64,000 bases of DNA from Gnetum montanum (GCA_015680685.1 MNCI01004872.1:2045523-2109522); one strand, 5' to 3'. Positions 1 through 12,129 are shown, counted from the stretch's first letter. Translations and numbers: made by a program. The notes: a model not told the origin generated them from the letters alone.

Positions 1-359
1 ATTCATCCTTTTCTCCAACCATTAGTAGAAACACCAAAACCTACAAGAGCATCTCAAGTCTTGGATTCAACCTTCTAAATGATCTAAGACCTTATTGAAG
101 AGTTGTAGAGACTTAAAGCTAGTATCACTCAAAAGGTAAAAATTATGGATTTTTACCAAGAAAATCTCATTATCCTGATCATGTTGTAGATAACTCTTCC
201 TACTAGCATCCTGATCTCCCACTTTGCCAAATACAACAGTGAGGGAGATCCCAATGCTCATCTCATCACTGTTCATTGTTACAAGGTTGGTTGTATACAT
301 TGATGCACATCTTTCCCATGTCTCTAACCCAAAAAGTCTTAGAATGGTACCACATACCA

Positions 360-1600
360 CCTAGAGGCTTCATTGCCTCTCTAGATAACTTCATTACATA
401 ATTTATTAACCACTTCATGTAAAACTTAAAACCTAATACGACATTAGACTAACTTATGAAAGTAAAACAAGGGTTTCTTAAATCTATTCTAAAGTTCATA
501 CATAGATGAAATTCTACCCTTAAACCCATCTCTAAAATGCATCTTTTAATCATATTCAAAGCAATGGTTAACAATTTCATCAAGTCCAAGCCTTACCACT
601 TAGATCCCCGATCACTTAGTCAGGCCTTTTCCTAGACAAAAAATATAAAAGATGACATGGAAGCTAGTGATGACCTAGCTTACATAGTATATAACAACCA
701 ACATGAAAGAAGGGATAGAAACAATAGAAAACAAAACCATGTAGTCATGGCCATAGTGGCCAAAGAAATTAAAATAATGTAGGATCCAAAGACAACACAA
801 CCTAAGACCCCTACAACCAATGCTCAACCATCAATATCTAGTGTTTTTACGTCTAATCCACCTATGTCAAACTTTAAAAGAAAGGATCAGTCCAAGTAGA
901 TGAAGCTACCTATGAAACCATTGGAGCTTCTTGATTTGTTTCTTTGAAATAGTTATATTCAACATAAACAAATATCATAGAATGCTCACAAGAGGCATGA
1001 CCATCTTTGCAAAATTTCTAGGAATCCCACCATATCCATAAAAGATAATTTACTCATACCTAGGTACTTCAAGCTAGGCTGATTCTTTAACTATCACTAG
1101 CTTTCCAACCCTAACACCAATTTTTGCTTGGCTTTAAGAGATGATTTACAAAAGGTGATAGATAGTAGAGAGTTTATTCTAGATGCATCCAACCCAATTA
1201 GGCCTTAAAGGTATAATATGCAAGTGTATAAGGACCCATTGAATGCTAACAATGACCACTATATCATAGCCACATTTAATATTAATGAAAACCTTAAACC
1301 TATTAGGCAGGCATTTTTGGTTCAGGTACCTCCTCATGAAGAAAGCGCTTTAACTTTTACAAGTTTAAGGATTCCTTTTATTATAAGGATACCACCACCT
1401 ACATCTCCCAAAGAACCATTTGTCATTAGAGTGCTCCCTTCCTCCTTTAAATTTGCAATTCAAGTTAATCAATGTTCTATTGTAGTAGCCAATGTTTCCA
1501 CCTCTTCTCAACCAAGTAATAAGAAATCATTCCCAAAGCAATGGAGGAATCCATCTTCTAAGCCTAAGGCTAAGGACAACAACCAACCAAAGATGTGAAA
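360..1600 (+). pseudogene. gag relic, C-terminal half
   Basis: Broken gag-like coding sequence. The longest intact piece (1218-1598, 126 codons) contains VYKDPLNANNDHYIIATF and then a proline-rich stretch (RIPPPTSPKEPFVIRVLPSS) ending in a lysine-rich tail. Upstream, out of frame, the segment around 985-1130 has DHLCKISRNP followed by the LRDDLQKVID helix, where Tat-type gags carry a C/H zinc motif; here most of the metal ligands have been lost. Structural gag proteins form the particle that packages the element RNA. I cannot identify a start codon, and the frame changes several times. An unrelated low-complexity ORF remains possible. Confidence 0.4.
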
Positions 1601-2119
1601 GGAAGTAGGTCCACCAAAGCCTACTCTAATTTTAGTAATATTCATGAACACCAACATCCAAACTACCTCAACAAGTTAACCTAGGAAAGACAACTAGAAA
1701 CAAGAGAAGGAAAAGAGATTGAAACAACAAACATTGAAACACAAGGTCGAAATCCTAGGTAGAATGGAGGAAGTTAAGGCCAACAATAATGAGAAATTAG
1801 GTAATAGAAATGAATATTTCCTCATTTCCATGGAGCAGGTCAAGATTTTACTTATATAGAAGAATATCTCTTTAAGCCTGTATGACCTAGTTATGACCCC
1901 CCTTTCACCACAAAGCTTTGGTTAAGATGTTAACTTCTATTTCTTTGAGTGAGGATACCTCTACAAACAAGGACTCCATCCATGTAGTGATGGTACCAAC
2001 TTCACCTAAGAAAGAAATGAAGTTAAGTATCTTAACATTTCATGACAATGAGGTAATAACCAACTCACAAAGTAGTAAACTATCAAGAGCTCCTCTCTTC
2101 ATAATGATAAGAGTTGATT

Positions 2120-2390
2120 AATACAAGGTAGACTAGGTGCATGTAGATGACAAGGTAGCAACAAACATTATACCCTTTCCTATCATGGAGCCCTTGGGCT
2201 TGGTAGAACTCATTCAAAACACCTCCACCTCTATCCTTAAGTCCTTTAATGGATCATAGGTAGCTATGAGAGGATTCATTTCACTAGACTTCATTGCTAG
2301 GGAATAATTTCCTACATCTTCCAATTTCCTTACGGTGGAAGAGACATTGGGTATTAACCAAATCCTATAGAGATGTTAAACATGGAAATC
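2120..2390 (+). pseudogene. protease-like relic
   Basis: Reading through stops, 2240-2390 gives a stretch beginning SFNGS, then AMRGFISLDF, and ending EETLGINQIL. This resembles the C-terminal part of Tat/Ogre-type aspartic proteases, where a G-E/R-x-D segment is followed by the conserved start of the flap-proximal LLGRPW block. The active-site D-[ST]-G was not found. The sequence ends abruptly near 2390, next to A+T-rich DNA interpreted as the LTR of the following element. Weak assignment. Confidence 0.3.
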
Positions 2391-2399
2391 ACTTCATTT

Positions 2400-3291
2400 T
2401 TAACATTATAAGTTAGAATTTTTAATTTTTTTTTACTATTTTTACATATCAAAGATAATCAATTCTGGTAGTTTAAATCAATAAGTACTTAATCCTTTTT
2501 AAGCTTATGTATCACATGAAGTCATGGAAGTGATGAAGATTGATATTGATTATATCAATCCATACAAAGACAATGATATAGATCAATAGAATGAGTTTTA
2601 ATGGAGAGAGACACAAAAATAATTTGAGATATTGATTTGCATACAAAGGGTCATTCGTATCAATGATCAAGGATGAAAAAATTGGTGATCCACTTTGATG
2701 AATATTTGAATTGATTGTTATCAAATTCCTCAATATTAATCGATTATCTAAATGATTATTTTTGTACATCATTCATAGTATAAATAAGAATCGCAACTTT
2801 GTATTAAGGGTAGGAGGGAGAATTAAGAGAAAACCCACATCCAATTGAACCCTTTTTTATATTTGAATTATTACGAAAGAGTGTTGATGCTTTGTGTCAA
2901 TTAACAACTGATGATGTATGAAGGTTTGAAAGTTCTTACACAATGGAGACAACAGAGCAAGGTCACAAATTAGGCAAAATATCATTTGTAATCATCCATA
3001 TTTATGATGAATTTATGTAATTTCAATTTCGTTTAATTATCTATGTTCATCTTTGAACTTAATATTAGAAGTTAAGGTGAAACCTGATTGATTTTACTTA
3101 TGAGTTACAGTCATAAGTGTATCATTTTTAATTGAATTCAACTCTAATTGTTATTTATCTTGATGATATTTTTGACTTTGAACCATTCCTTGATGGATAT
3201 GACTCATGATTTAGTCATATATGAGGTGATAATCCCTACAACAAAGATAACCATTAAGGTTACTCAGCACCAAACTTTGCCTAGCTTGTCA
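2400..3291 (+). repeat. 5' LTR of element G (left border uncertain)
   Basis: A+T-rich, noncoding, and ends in TTGTCA three bases before the primer binding site, as an LTR should. Between about 2535 and 2750 it has many short ATATCAAT/ATTGATAT inverted motifs, followed by a TATA-like TATAAATAAG at about 2780, giving a U3-TATA-R-U5 layout. The left border was set only where coding similarity to the upstream relic stops; no terminal TG was assigned and no second copy was found. Confidence 0.5.
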
Positions 3292-3294
3292 ATT

Positions 3295-3312
3295 TGGCAC
3301 CATTGCTGGGGA
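3295..3312 (+). promoter_or_regulatory. tRNA-Asp primer binding site of element G
   Basis: TGGCACCATTGCTGGGGA matches the complement of the 3' end of plant tRNA-Asp (TGGCGCCGTTGCCGGGGA) with three changes, all transitions at former CpG sites. This site primes minus-strand cDNA synthesis. It lies three bases after the LTR end and about 1 kb before the gag-like codons. An Asp primer site is typical of Athila and related gypsy elements. Confidence 0.85.
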
Positions 3313-4260
3313 GGCCAACAAAGTTAATCGACATCAAGGATTCTATACATTTCAAATTCATTCTATAAATTTCATATTTTGTAGGTACATTTTAATTTCT
3401 TTCTATTTTATTTTACTTTTTCTTTTTGTTGAGTAGTTTTAGAAATGGTTTCTTTTAACTATTTTTTTGTATTAAAAAATTTAAAAATAAGAACAAATTA
3501 AGATTCCAAGAATCATCTCCTCTTGTTGCCCAACCAATAGAAACTATGAAGAAATTTGTAATCAAAGTAGCAATAGCAAGAGTAATCAAATCAATTTGTA
3601 GAGTTTTAGGACTAGTAGTCCATGAATGTACCAAAGAAAAGTGTGATTGTTAAATAAAATTAATAAAGCAAGCAAGGAATTCAACACAAATCCAACCCTC
3701 TAGGAATATTGTTAGTCTTTACAAATGTATGCAAATCCAAGAGGGAAAAATACAACCAAATTTTAAATATTCTTCTCATTTAGTAGATCAAAATTGTATA
3801 ATAGGAGGGAAAAGAAAACAATACAATTTTTCTACAACTTTTAATCCTTTATTTGATATTTTAACTAATAAATACAAACTGTGAGTTCAACTATGAGGAT
3901 GAGATCCTAGAATTTAAATATTACCCAAATGTTAACTAATGTAACCATATTATGAGAGATTACCCAACCTATAAATACTTTAAATTTACAAACTCCATCT
4001 TCACCACTAGCCTCTATTTCTATACCAGGTTCTATTGTGATTCCAATAGTAACTACCATTCACACAATGGGATCATCTTCACATCATACACCTCCTCCAT
4101 TCACTCTTGGTTCAATTTCTCTTTCCTTTGGTAGCTTAAGTTCCAATATTTCAAATCGATAGGCCTATCAAGGACAAACTATTGGGAATTTATTGAATTA
4201 AATGACGTCAATTATACCTTAATAAGCATTAGTTTTTCCACAAGGAAGAGATGTAGAAGT
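3313..4260 (+). other. Noncoding leader of element G
   Basis: Between the primer site and the first gag-like codons there is A+T-rich sequence with no sustained reading frame. A 60-codon open stretch at 3952-4134 has no recognisable motif and is probably accidental. Position suggests the 5' leader plus the eroded N-terminus of gag. Confidence 0.5.
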
Positions 4261-4269
4261 TAAAAATAT

Positions 4270-5000
4270 TCATTTATGAACTATTTTTAAGGGAACAAAT
4301 GTTGAAAATTTGGTTACTCACATCAAACAATTTCAAATCACATTAGCAATGCTAGCATCTCAAAGTGGTGATAGAACTAAAATTATTGCTTTTAAATCAA
4401 CCTTAAAGGATAAAGCTAATTTTTGGATATAAATCCTTAGGACACAAATTAGTTCATGGGATGAATTTAAACATGCTTTTATCCAAATATTTCTCTTTAA
4501 TGATAGATTGAATTCATTAAGGAAATTATTGATGAGCTTTATGCAACAAGAAGATGAAGATTATGAGAATATTTTTGATAGGTTCAAAGATTTATGTTTG
4601 AAGAATCCAAATCATGGATTTCTAGCCCATCAACTTATTCAGATCTATGTAGAAGGCTTATTACCCTACTGTAGGTAGAATCTTGACTTTGCATGTGGTG
4701 GAAATATTTTGAATGTAACACTGGAAGATGGCTAGAGAATTATATATTCATTAGTGGAACAAAGTAGGAGATGGCCAAAGCCCAACATTATGTAGGGCAT
4801 GACCCAACAAATAGAACAATTAAATAAAAAAGTAGAAGAGTTAACATGTTTAATAAAGAAACAAGTTCATGGAGTCCAAAGTGAAGCATGTAACATTTAT
4901 GGTAGTCAACAACATGACTGCACCGCTTGTCCAACCATATTATATTGTCATGAGGAAATCCAACAATCAGTGGGCTTTTCAACAATATAAAAATCAACCA
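4270..5000 (+). pseudogene. gag of element G
   Basis: A decayed Athila-type capsid gene. Readable blocks include IAFKSTLKDKANFW, then SWDEFKHAFIQIF, then a helix with RKLLMSFMQQEDEDYENIFDRF and LIQIYVEGLLP, in the order expected for the retrotransposon gag core (about 4370-4670). The start of a coiled-coil segment (TQQIEQLNKKVEEL) begins at about 4800 and is followed near 4880-4930 by a damaged zinc knuckle (C-x2-Y-GSQQHDCTAC, second Cys replaced by Tyr). Several stops interrupt it. The minus-strand ORF across 4788-5168 is a shadow of this gene. The start codon is not identifiable. Confidence 0.7.
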
Positions 5001-5559
5001 ACAATGAAATTTCCAAAAAGGCCACTTTACCAATAACAAAATCCTCAAAATAACTTCATACCATTTAAGAATCCAACTAATGAACATTTGGATAAACTCA
5101 CCCAAAGCCTTACTTTTTTCATTGAAGAAGGTAGATAGTTCAAGAGTGAGATAAGATGAATATTTCAAGACTTAACCAAGAATGAATTACCATCCTAACT
5201 TGAACCAAATCCTACATCCCAAAGAAAAAGGAAAGGAACAATTGCATTCTATCACTACTAGAAGTGGAAAAATAGTTGAGGCTAAAACACCAAAAAGGGT
5301 AAGATTTCAAGAAATAGGAATATAAGAAGAAGGCTAGCCTTAAGTAGTAAATGATGGAGAAATGGATCAACCAACTAGGGAAAGAGAACAACCATTACTT
5401 TTTAGAAAACCAATTTTAACTCCTTTTCCTAAACAACTACAATAGGATTTTACAACCAAAGCCTGTCTAATTGTGCATAAGAAGAAGAAAGGAAAAGATT
5501 CCTAAATAGGTCTAATTGGTTGATAATCTTTCTCAACTTATAAAAGTCAAGAAGTCCTA

Positions 5560-5910
5560 AAATATCAAGATCCAAGATTTCCTACCATTCCAATTAAAAT
5601 AAATGAACAAGTTATTAAAAGTTTCCTATTGGATTTAGGAGCTAGTATCAATATCATGCCACTAGAAATGGCTAGGTGACTTGATTTAGAGGATATAAAA
5701 AGAGTAAACATGATAATATCTTTAGCTAATGGGTCTAATGTAAAATCCATAAGAATAGTACAAGACCCGATAATAGAGGTGGAAAAAGAAAAATACCTGA
5801 TTGATTTTTTGGTTTTGGAAGTAAAATACCAGGATTATTTTCCCATAATACTAGGTGGACCTTGGTTAGCAACAACTGATGTGGTAATCAATTGTAGATC
5901 AAGATAACTT
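5560..5910 (+). pseudogene. aspartic protease of element G
   Basis: The stretch beginning IKINEQVIKSFLLDLGAS is the N-terminal strand and active-site loop of a retropepsin; the canonical D-[ST]-G reads D-L-G here (about 5632-5640). It continues INIMPLEMARXLDLE, then the flap region (SLANGSNVKSIRIVQD, about 5720-5765), and ends in FPIILGGPWLATTD at about 5840-5880, the Athila version of the LG[RG]PWL block. The protease would cleave the gag-pol polyprotein. The active-site change and stops indicate it is dead. It lies between gag and RT as expected. Confidence 0.75.
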
Positions 5911-5979
5911 CAATTATCTTTTGCTAATCTTAATTTTATGCTTAACATATATGATAAGGTGAAAGAGGACCAATTAAAC

Positions 5980-7245
5980 AAAGATTTGAAAAAATAAAGA
6001 ATGCTTTACACAATACCCACTTCAGCAATGGCACCAGATAGAAAAACACTAGTACTAAATAATTTCGAGGAAGGACCTTTAGACCTATCTATAAAAGAAC
6101 AACAAGATCTCTTTGACCAAATTCTAAATTTGGGCTTAGGTAATATTGGAGAAATAATTCAACCTCCAAATAATGATTCCTTGGATCTTATAGAATTACC
6201 TAGTACACTTAAGTATATTTTCCCAAATCATAATAAACCATTAATAATAAATTCCCAATTGACTAATGAGCAAGAAGAAAAATTATTAGAACTTTTACAT
6301 AGAAAGTATAAGGCATTTGCATGGAGTTATGAGGACTTTCATTAAGGAATCCCACCCAACATCTACCAACATCATGTCTATCTAGAAGACAACATAAAAC
6401 AAATAAGAATTTCCTAAAGATGAATTAACCCAACTCTTAAACAAATTGTTAAAGATGAAATTTTAATAGTTTGAAAAGAAGAGATTATTTATCCAATAGC
6501 CAATAGCGAATGGATAAGTCCTATTATAGTAGTTCCAAAAAGGGGTGGAAAATGTAGAGTCTATATGGATTATAAGAAACTAAATCAAAATACAAAGAAA
6601 GATCATTTTCCTTAACCTTACATAGATCAAATCCTAGAAAAACTAGAAGAACATGAGTATTATTTTTTTTCGGATGGATTTAGTGGTTACAATAAATGTA
6701 ACCATTTCCCCTAAAGACCAACATAAAATAACATTTATATGTCCATATGGAAATTTGCTTACAGATGGATGCCTTTTGATGTCTATAATGCACTAGCTAC
6801 CTTCCAAAGAGCTATGATATCAATATTTTCTAACATGTAATAAGATTATGTTAAAGTATTTATTGATGATTTTTCAATTTATGGGAATACGTATGAAGAA
6901 AAATTACAACATTTAGAATGTGTTTTACATAGATGCATAAATAAAAATATAAAATTGGGTTAGAAAAAAAGACATTTAATGGTTACAAATGGCATAGTAT
7001 TAAGACATGTTATTTCTAAAGATGAGATAAGAGTGGATGAAGAAAAAGTAAAAGTAATATCTACACTTCCAGCTCCAACTAATTTAAAGACTCTTCAATA
7101 TTTTCTAGGACATGTTGAATATTATAGATGGTTTATCAAATATTTTTTAAAAATTGCTAAACCATTGTATATGCTCCTAGAAAAATATGTTTCTTTTGTA
7201 TGGACCAATCATTGTCAAGAAGCATTCTTAGAATTAAGGAAATGA
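5980..7245 (+). pseudogene. reverse transcriptase of element G
   Basis: 6001-6345 is an open linker ending AFAWSYEDF, the conserved lead-in to gypsy RT. RT blocks follow in several frames: IYPIANSEWISPIIVVPK (about 6490-6540), GGKCRVYMDYKKLN (about 6545-6588), the DHFP block (about 6600), and the catalytic YVKVFIDDFSIYG at 6847-6885 with both aspartates intact. 6979-7245 is the thumb/connection region (TLPAPTNLKTLQYFLGHVEYYR). RT copies element RNA into cDNA in the particle. At least five stops or frame shifts separate the blocks. Confidence 0.8.
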
Positions 7246-7640
7246 GTAACTACCACCCCTATATTAAAAGCACCTAATTGGAATTTCCTATTTGATTTAA
7301 TGTGTGATACTATTGATACCACAATAGGGGCATTTTAGGACAATATATCAATAATAAGCCATGAGTTATCTATTATGTATCTAAAATTCTGTACCAAGCC
7401 CCAATAAATTACATAACTATAGAAAAAGAATTGTTAGCTAGTATATATTCTTTAGATAATTTTAGACATTATTTAATAGGATATATAGTAACCATTCATC
7501 CATTAAGTTCTTGGCTACTAAAAAAATTGAAAATGCACAAATAATGAGATGGTGCCTATTACTTAAAGAATTTAATCTTGATATTTTAGATAAAAGAGGT
7601 TGGAAAAATGTAGTGGAAGATAATCTTTCTAGATTATAAA
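7246..7640 (+). pseudogene. RNase H of element G
   Basis: Follows RT directly. Recognisable pieces are LFDLMCDTIDTTIGAF (the first RNase H strand, with Asp), then YYVSKILYQAPINYITIEKELLA, the Glu-containing helix around 7370-7440, and FRHYLIGYIVTIHP. The domain removes the RNA strand during reverse transcription. It is broken by frame shifts near 7340 and 7500 and by multiple TAA/TAG codons. Confidence 0.7.
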
Positions 7641-7896
7641 CTAGAGATGAAAATAGAACACAAGTGGTATTTCATGATGAATTCCTTGATGAACAACTCT
7701 TTTCCATGGTTTACTAATATAGCAAATTATCTTGTCACTATGAAAACTCCTACCCATTGGTGTAAGTAAGAAAAGAAATCTTTCTTACAAACCATATCAA
7801 AATACATTTGGAGTAGTCCATATCTTTATCAGATATGTAAAAATAATGTAGTAAGAAGAAGTGTGACTGAGGATGAGCAACAAGAAATTTTACACA
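7641..7896 (+). pseudogene. integrase N-terminal part of element G
   Basis: Reads through the RNase H-integrase tether (WFTNIANYLVTMKTPTHW around 7708-7762, then the tyrosine-rich segment) to the first half of the HHCC zinc domain, VTEDEQQEILHMC, where it is cut by element A. The frame continues exactly at 17918 after removing A and one copy of the 5-bp target repeat. Zinc-domain ligands before the cut include His and Cys in LHMC. Confidence 0.75.
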
Positions 7897-7901
7897 TGTG
7901 A
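7897..7901. repeat. Target site duplication of A, left copy
   Basis: TGTGA here and TGTGC at 17918-17922 flank element A directly. One base differs. Removing A and one copy restores an open integrase frame in G, which supports the border calls. Confidence 0.85.
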
Positions 7902-8772
7902 TAATGAGTGGCAAGGTACCCCTATGCCCAACCATATGAATCACAAGCGCTCATGTGTGATCTGGTTGAATTCCATAGACTATAATTACTAAGTACATTA
8001 GAGCTAAACAATGCTTGCATGTTGTCTATTCATTGTCTTCCTAGTCCCACTTGTGGAATGAAATTGTATGGTTAAGTGTGACTGAGGCATAAGATTTTTA
8101 TTATTTTGTGTTTTTATGAAATACTTGCCTAGAACAAAAATAAAAGTAAGGGTGATTAAATGCTAAGTAAACTAGGGTCTAATATAGCCTAACACAAGTA
8201 ATCGTTCCCACTTTCTAGACACATCCTAAACTTCACATAAACATTGTTGGATTGTCAAACGCTAATCATTTCTGAGCTACCAAGTGTTACACATATGTTT
8301 AAAGGGGTCGTGCTTATGTATTTTAATGATTTGATTGATTGATCAAAATTAATTACTACATTAATAAAATTAATGTAAATTGCATGAAATCATAACATAT
8401 AAATGCATAAGAAAGAAAGTCTCATGTGCTACAAGGAATGGATCAAAGAGTTCATCTTTATTGCCAACATAATGTTGTGTTTAGGTACATCAATGCTTGA
8501 ATAAAGATCTGTTCACACTTAGATCTCTTGCTGTGGGCACTTGGAAAATATTCTAACTCTCAAATGAACAAACTAAAAGAGTTTCGCTACTTGACTGCCA
8601 AAAAATTACTTCCAATTGTGTGCTTGGGCACTGTATTTATAGACCCAGGAGTAACCCTGCAATATCGAATGTACGATATCACATATTGGGCCATGATATC
8701 ATGTATCTGATATTGTGTACCTGATATCACAGCCACCTTGATATCAAAGCATATGAAAAACATGGTTTATCA
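7902..8772 (-). repeat. 3' LTR of element A
   Basis: Aligns along its whole length with 17046-17917. On the minus strand it begins TGATAAACC; the terminal CA at its other end has mutated (plus strand TAATGAG against TGATGAG in the partner copy). The U3 part (8660-8772) has four GATATC motifs and a diverged GATATT upstream of the TATA box (TCTATAAATACAG, minus strand, about 8632-8645). A purine-rich TGTGGAGGTA precedes it on the minus strand, serving as the polypurine tract. Confidence 0.92.
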
Positions 8773-10757
8773 TACCTCCACAATTGAATGAAAACTCATC
8801 CTTGAGTACAGAAGAAGAGGAATAAGTCCTTTACAAAATACATTAGGGGGTGTGGACTTATTTGACTAACATGCAGAGTGATATAGAGAAAAGAAGCAAA
8901 TACAAAAGTGCTTGAGCATACAATATTATAATTGTGTACAAAATTGGTGTTCATGACAATAGGAACGAACACCAATGAATCCAAAGAACATCCAACCCCT
9001 CTTGGCAAGAGAAGAATGAGGGAGAGGTAGAAGAGATCCAGTGGTCATGAACAATCTCGCATGAGTTATATGGTTGCATCCTCCTTGGTGACTACAATCC
9101 TACTTCCAATCCATGCTTCCCACTGCAATCACAACAAAACCAAGGATTAGTATATCTAGTACAATAGAAAATGGTTGAATACCTTGTATCATTAGTGATT
9201 TTATCTAGCCAAGTTGTGATTGTGTCAAATTGATTGCTTGATATTGTTAGTGGAAAGACTGACGAATGGGTTAAATAAGAGAAGCAATCAATACTATTTA
9301 GAAAAAGCTTGACACAAGGAGTACTGGAAAGAGGGTATTCACAACAATAAAAAGGAGTTCAGTACAAATAGTTATGAAGGTTTGTACAAATGGATAACAT
9401 GGATGGAATAAATAAAAAGAATTTGATTGTAATAATGTCTAAGGGTAAAGAACTTAACTTAACCAAACCAAAAGATATGAAAGTGGATCCTTCTCAAAGT
9501 AGGCACGAACCTTTTATTCCCTTGCATAGCTTCAAACCAAGGATTCTGTGGGCTCCATGGATGATTAATGATTATGAAAAGTTAAGTACAAAAACCTAAA
9601 GTAACTAATTGAGAAACCTAACACATCAAACCAAAACATTGCATCAAAACATGAAACTCGCAATGAGGTGAAGCATGAAAAGCATAGATGGATGATAGAG
9701 AGAATGGAATAGAGTTCCTAATTATGGTCACATGCAGTCCCTTGTGGAGTTTGTGATTAATTGACTTGGTAGGATCCTTCCTCATTCTAGATCAAAACCA
9801 ATCATTTCAGTGACTTCGCATCAACATTCTAAGGCAAGTCCATCCCCTAAGACACAAGAATGCTCCCACAAATTGGAGAGAAGGTAGGAAGTGAGAAAGG
9901 GCCTTAGTTAGAGGAGACAAGACAAGTCTCATAATCAATGCTTATAGCCTTCTTATTTGGTCTAAGGGGTGTGCTTTGAATTCACATGTTTTTTTTAAAA
10001 TGGAAACAACACGATGCAAAGACCCATGTGTTTTTTGCATTTATTTTGTCCAAGGGGTGTGCTTTGAATCCTCATCTCTTTTTCTTTTTATTCTTTTTTT
10101 TTTTTGTTATGAGTACCACACCATGCAAGGACTTATTTAACTTCTTATTGTGAAATGACATTGAATGGTGAGAAGCTTATGAGAACACTCCTGCACACAG
10201 GAAAATAGAAAAGCACAAAGAATACTACATCCCTTTGAAGCCACACCCTATCCAAACCTTTGATTCTTTTCCAATTCTAGAAACTACACAAGTCACCAAT
10301 TTATTAAAGTTGCATTAATGAAGAAGAGACTGCACACTTTCAAAATAAGGAAAACCATAGAGTACGTGGATGGGTGGATGATGTGGATTCACTACCTATT
10401 ACATGAAAAGAAACCATGTCCTAGTCATCAATAATGATATTGAAAGTTAAAAACCAGACATCAAAAATCAAATTACAAATGAAACATACCACCATCGAGT
10501 AGTGCATTACCATGCTACCTACCATCTTATTAGCAAAAAAAGTAGAGAAACACATCAAACATAAGCAAACATAGCAAAAGTAAAGAATTAGACAATAAAT
10601 ATTGAATATATTAACAATGGTGTAAAACAAAAATTAAGAGAAGATCAATAACCTTAAAAAATACAAATATGTAAAATAAAGAATATGAAAACAAAAAGTT
10701 GTAAAACCAAAAATGTGTAAAATAAAAAAGCCAAAAACTAAGAAGCTACCTAAGGTG
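8773..10757 (-). other. Noncoding 3' section of element A
   Basis: About 2 kb between the pol end and the 3' LTR. It contains no convincing reading frame on either strand; open stretches such as 9390-9599 and 10421-10630 have no family motifs. A homopolymeric T/A tract lies at 10078-10106. Element C has a corresponding A+T-rich 3' section from 62693 onward. A long untranslated or env-like-derived region here is common in Athila elements. Confidence 0.55.
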
Positions 10758-10988
10758 TTAGTATGGGTGGCCATCGCCCCCACGACTAAGTTGAAAGGGA
10801 GAGATTTGAAATATTGAGCCTAGTTGTTCATCTGATGAGGTGTTTGTTGCATTGGTTGGCTTGGGCTCATGGAAAGATTTAATTTCTTGAATGTTGACTA
10901 GTTGTTTCTTGTCTAGGCTATCAGGTTTGTAGATGATCATGGCCCTGGATGGAAAAGTCTCATAAATGATGTAAGTTCCTTCACACAA
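10758..10988 (-). pseudogene. C-terminal end of pol of element A
   Basis: An open stretch of 76 codons. It begins in the integrase C-terminal domain (EGTYIIYETFPSRA) and ends PFQLSRGGDGHPY. The terminal GGDGH motif recurs in element C at 62650-62690 (PFQHSHGGDGHLC), which marks the common end of the polyprotein in this family and helps define the pol deletion in C. Confidence 0.7.
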
Positions 10989-10989
10989 T

Positions 10990-12129
10990 GTTTGAAATTT
11001 GGTTCATTGGGGTACATGTGTAGGATTTCAATAGAGAACCTTGTCACCTGGTTGAAACTTGATTTTTATTATTATGAGGTTATGGAATTTCTTGTTGAAT
11101 GCCTTATGTGTTTCATTGGATGACAAGGCCATTAACCAATTTTCTTCTAGCAAGTTGAGACTCATTAACCATTCTTTCTATGCTAGACTTAGATTTACTT
11201 CAAGGTCATATGCTGTAAAGAGTGTACAAAGTTCTGATTGGATGGGCAATGTTGGTTGTTTTCCATACATGAGCTCATAGTAAGAATAACCTATGGGAAG
11301 TTTCCATGTGGAGCGATAGGCCCAAAGAGAATCATTTAATTTAGTGCTCTAGTCCCTCTGGTACTTGCTAATGGTACACATTAAAATTTTTGTAGTCTCC
11401 TCATTAGTGACCTCAACTTGACCATTGGCTTGGGGGTGATATGGAGTTGTGATTTTATGTTCAACCCCCAAGTGTTGCATTAGTTTGCAGAAAGTGGTAC
11501 CTGTAAAATGAGTTCTATTATCAGAAATTAACACACAAGGTACACCAAACCTATTTACAATGTTTTATTGTGCAAACCGAGTAGCAATGGTGGATGTAAA
11601 GTTAGTGCTGGCTGTTGCTTCTACCCACTTGGTACAATAGTCAACTACGACTATTATATATGCCTTTCCATTTGATAAAGGTATGATGGAACCCATAAAG
11701 TTAATGCCCCAAATATCGAATGGCTCAAGAGGTTGTATCCATTGTTGTGACCCCTCCATTCAAGCTATCATTCCACCATCCCTCTAGCAATGATCACAAG
11801 CACGGACGAATTGGTGTGCATCCCTAAAGATTGTTGGCCAATAATACCCTACCATGAGGATTTTTATGGCTGTGCATCTCCCAACATAATGTCCCCTACA
11901 AGGACCTTCATCAGAACGTGCAATTGATCTGTATTAGGGACACACCAATGTACTAGGCCATCAAGACAAATTTTGTAAAGGTTTCCATTAATCTCCATAA
12001 AATGCTTGACCTGGTGAAGAAACTATTATTTCTTTCTAGTGTCCAAGCCTTGCAATAGTAATTTCTCAAGTAGATAAGTGAGGATGGTGTCATACCATTT
12101 TGGTTCATTGGGCATTTATGCATTAATAG
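10990..12129 (-). pseudogene. integrase of element A
   Basis: Zinc-domain codons are at about 11780-11960. The core spans two open pieces: 11565-11759 (PFDIWGINFMGSI, where the first catalytic Asp reads Asn, and YCTKWVEA) and 11349-11534 (LISDNRTHFTG with the second Asp, and HPQANGQVEVTNEE with the third catalytic Glu). The C-terminal domain near 11030-11070 has FQPGDKVLY. Unlike G, this copy keeps the DDE glutamate but has a D-to-N change at the first position. Confidence 0.8.

Larger units (their letters stand above)
1..2390 (+). mobile_element. Tat/Ogre-like Ty3/gypsy relic (gag to protease)
   Basis: A degraded retrotransposon fragment read on the plus strand with many stops and frame changes. 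Codons around 370-760 look like the end of a retroviral-type gag. Around 980-1150 there is a remnant of the gag cysteine/histidine segment followed by a basic helix containing LRDDLQKVIDSREF, a spacing familiar from Tat/Ogre gag. A protease-like stretch follows near 2240-2390. No LTR, RT or integrase belonging to this relic was found. The relic stops where the presumed LTR of the next element begins, so it may be the insertion target of that element. Assignment to the Tat/Ogre branch is by pattern only. Confidence 0.45.

Noticed and set aside
4788-5168. 126-codon minus-strand ORF with hydrophobic runs
   Set aside because: It is antisense to the gag coiled-coil and zinc region of element G and has no motif of its own.
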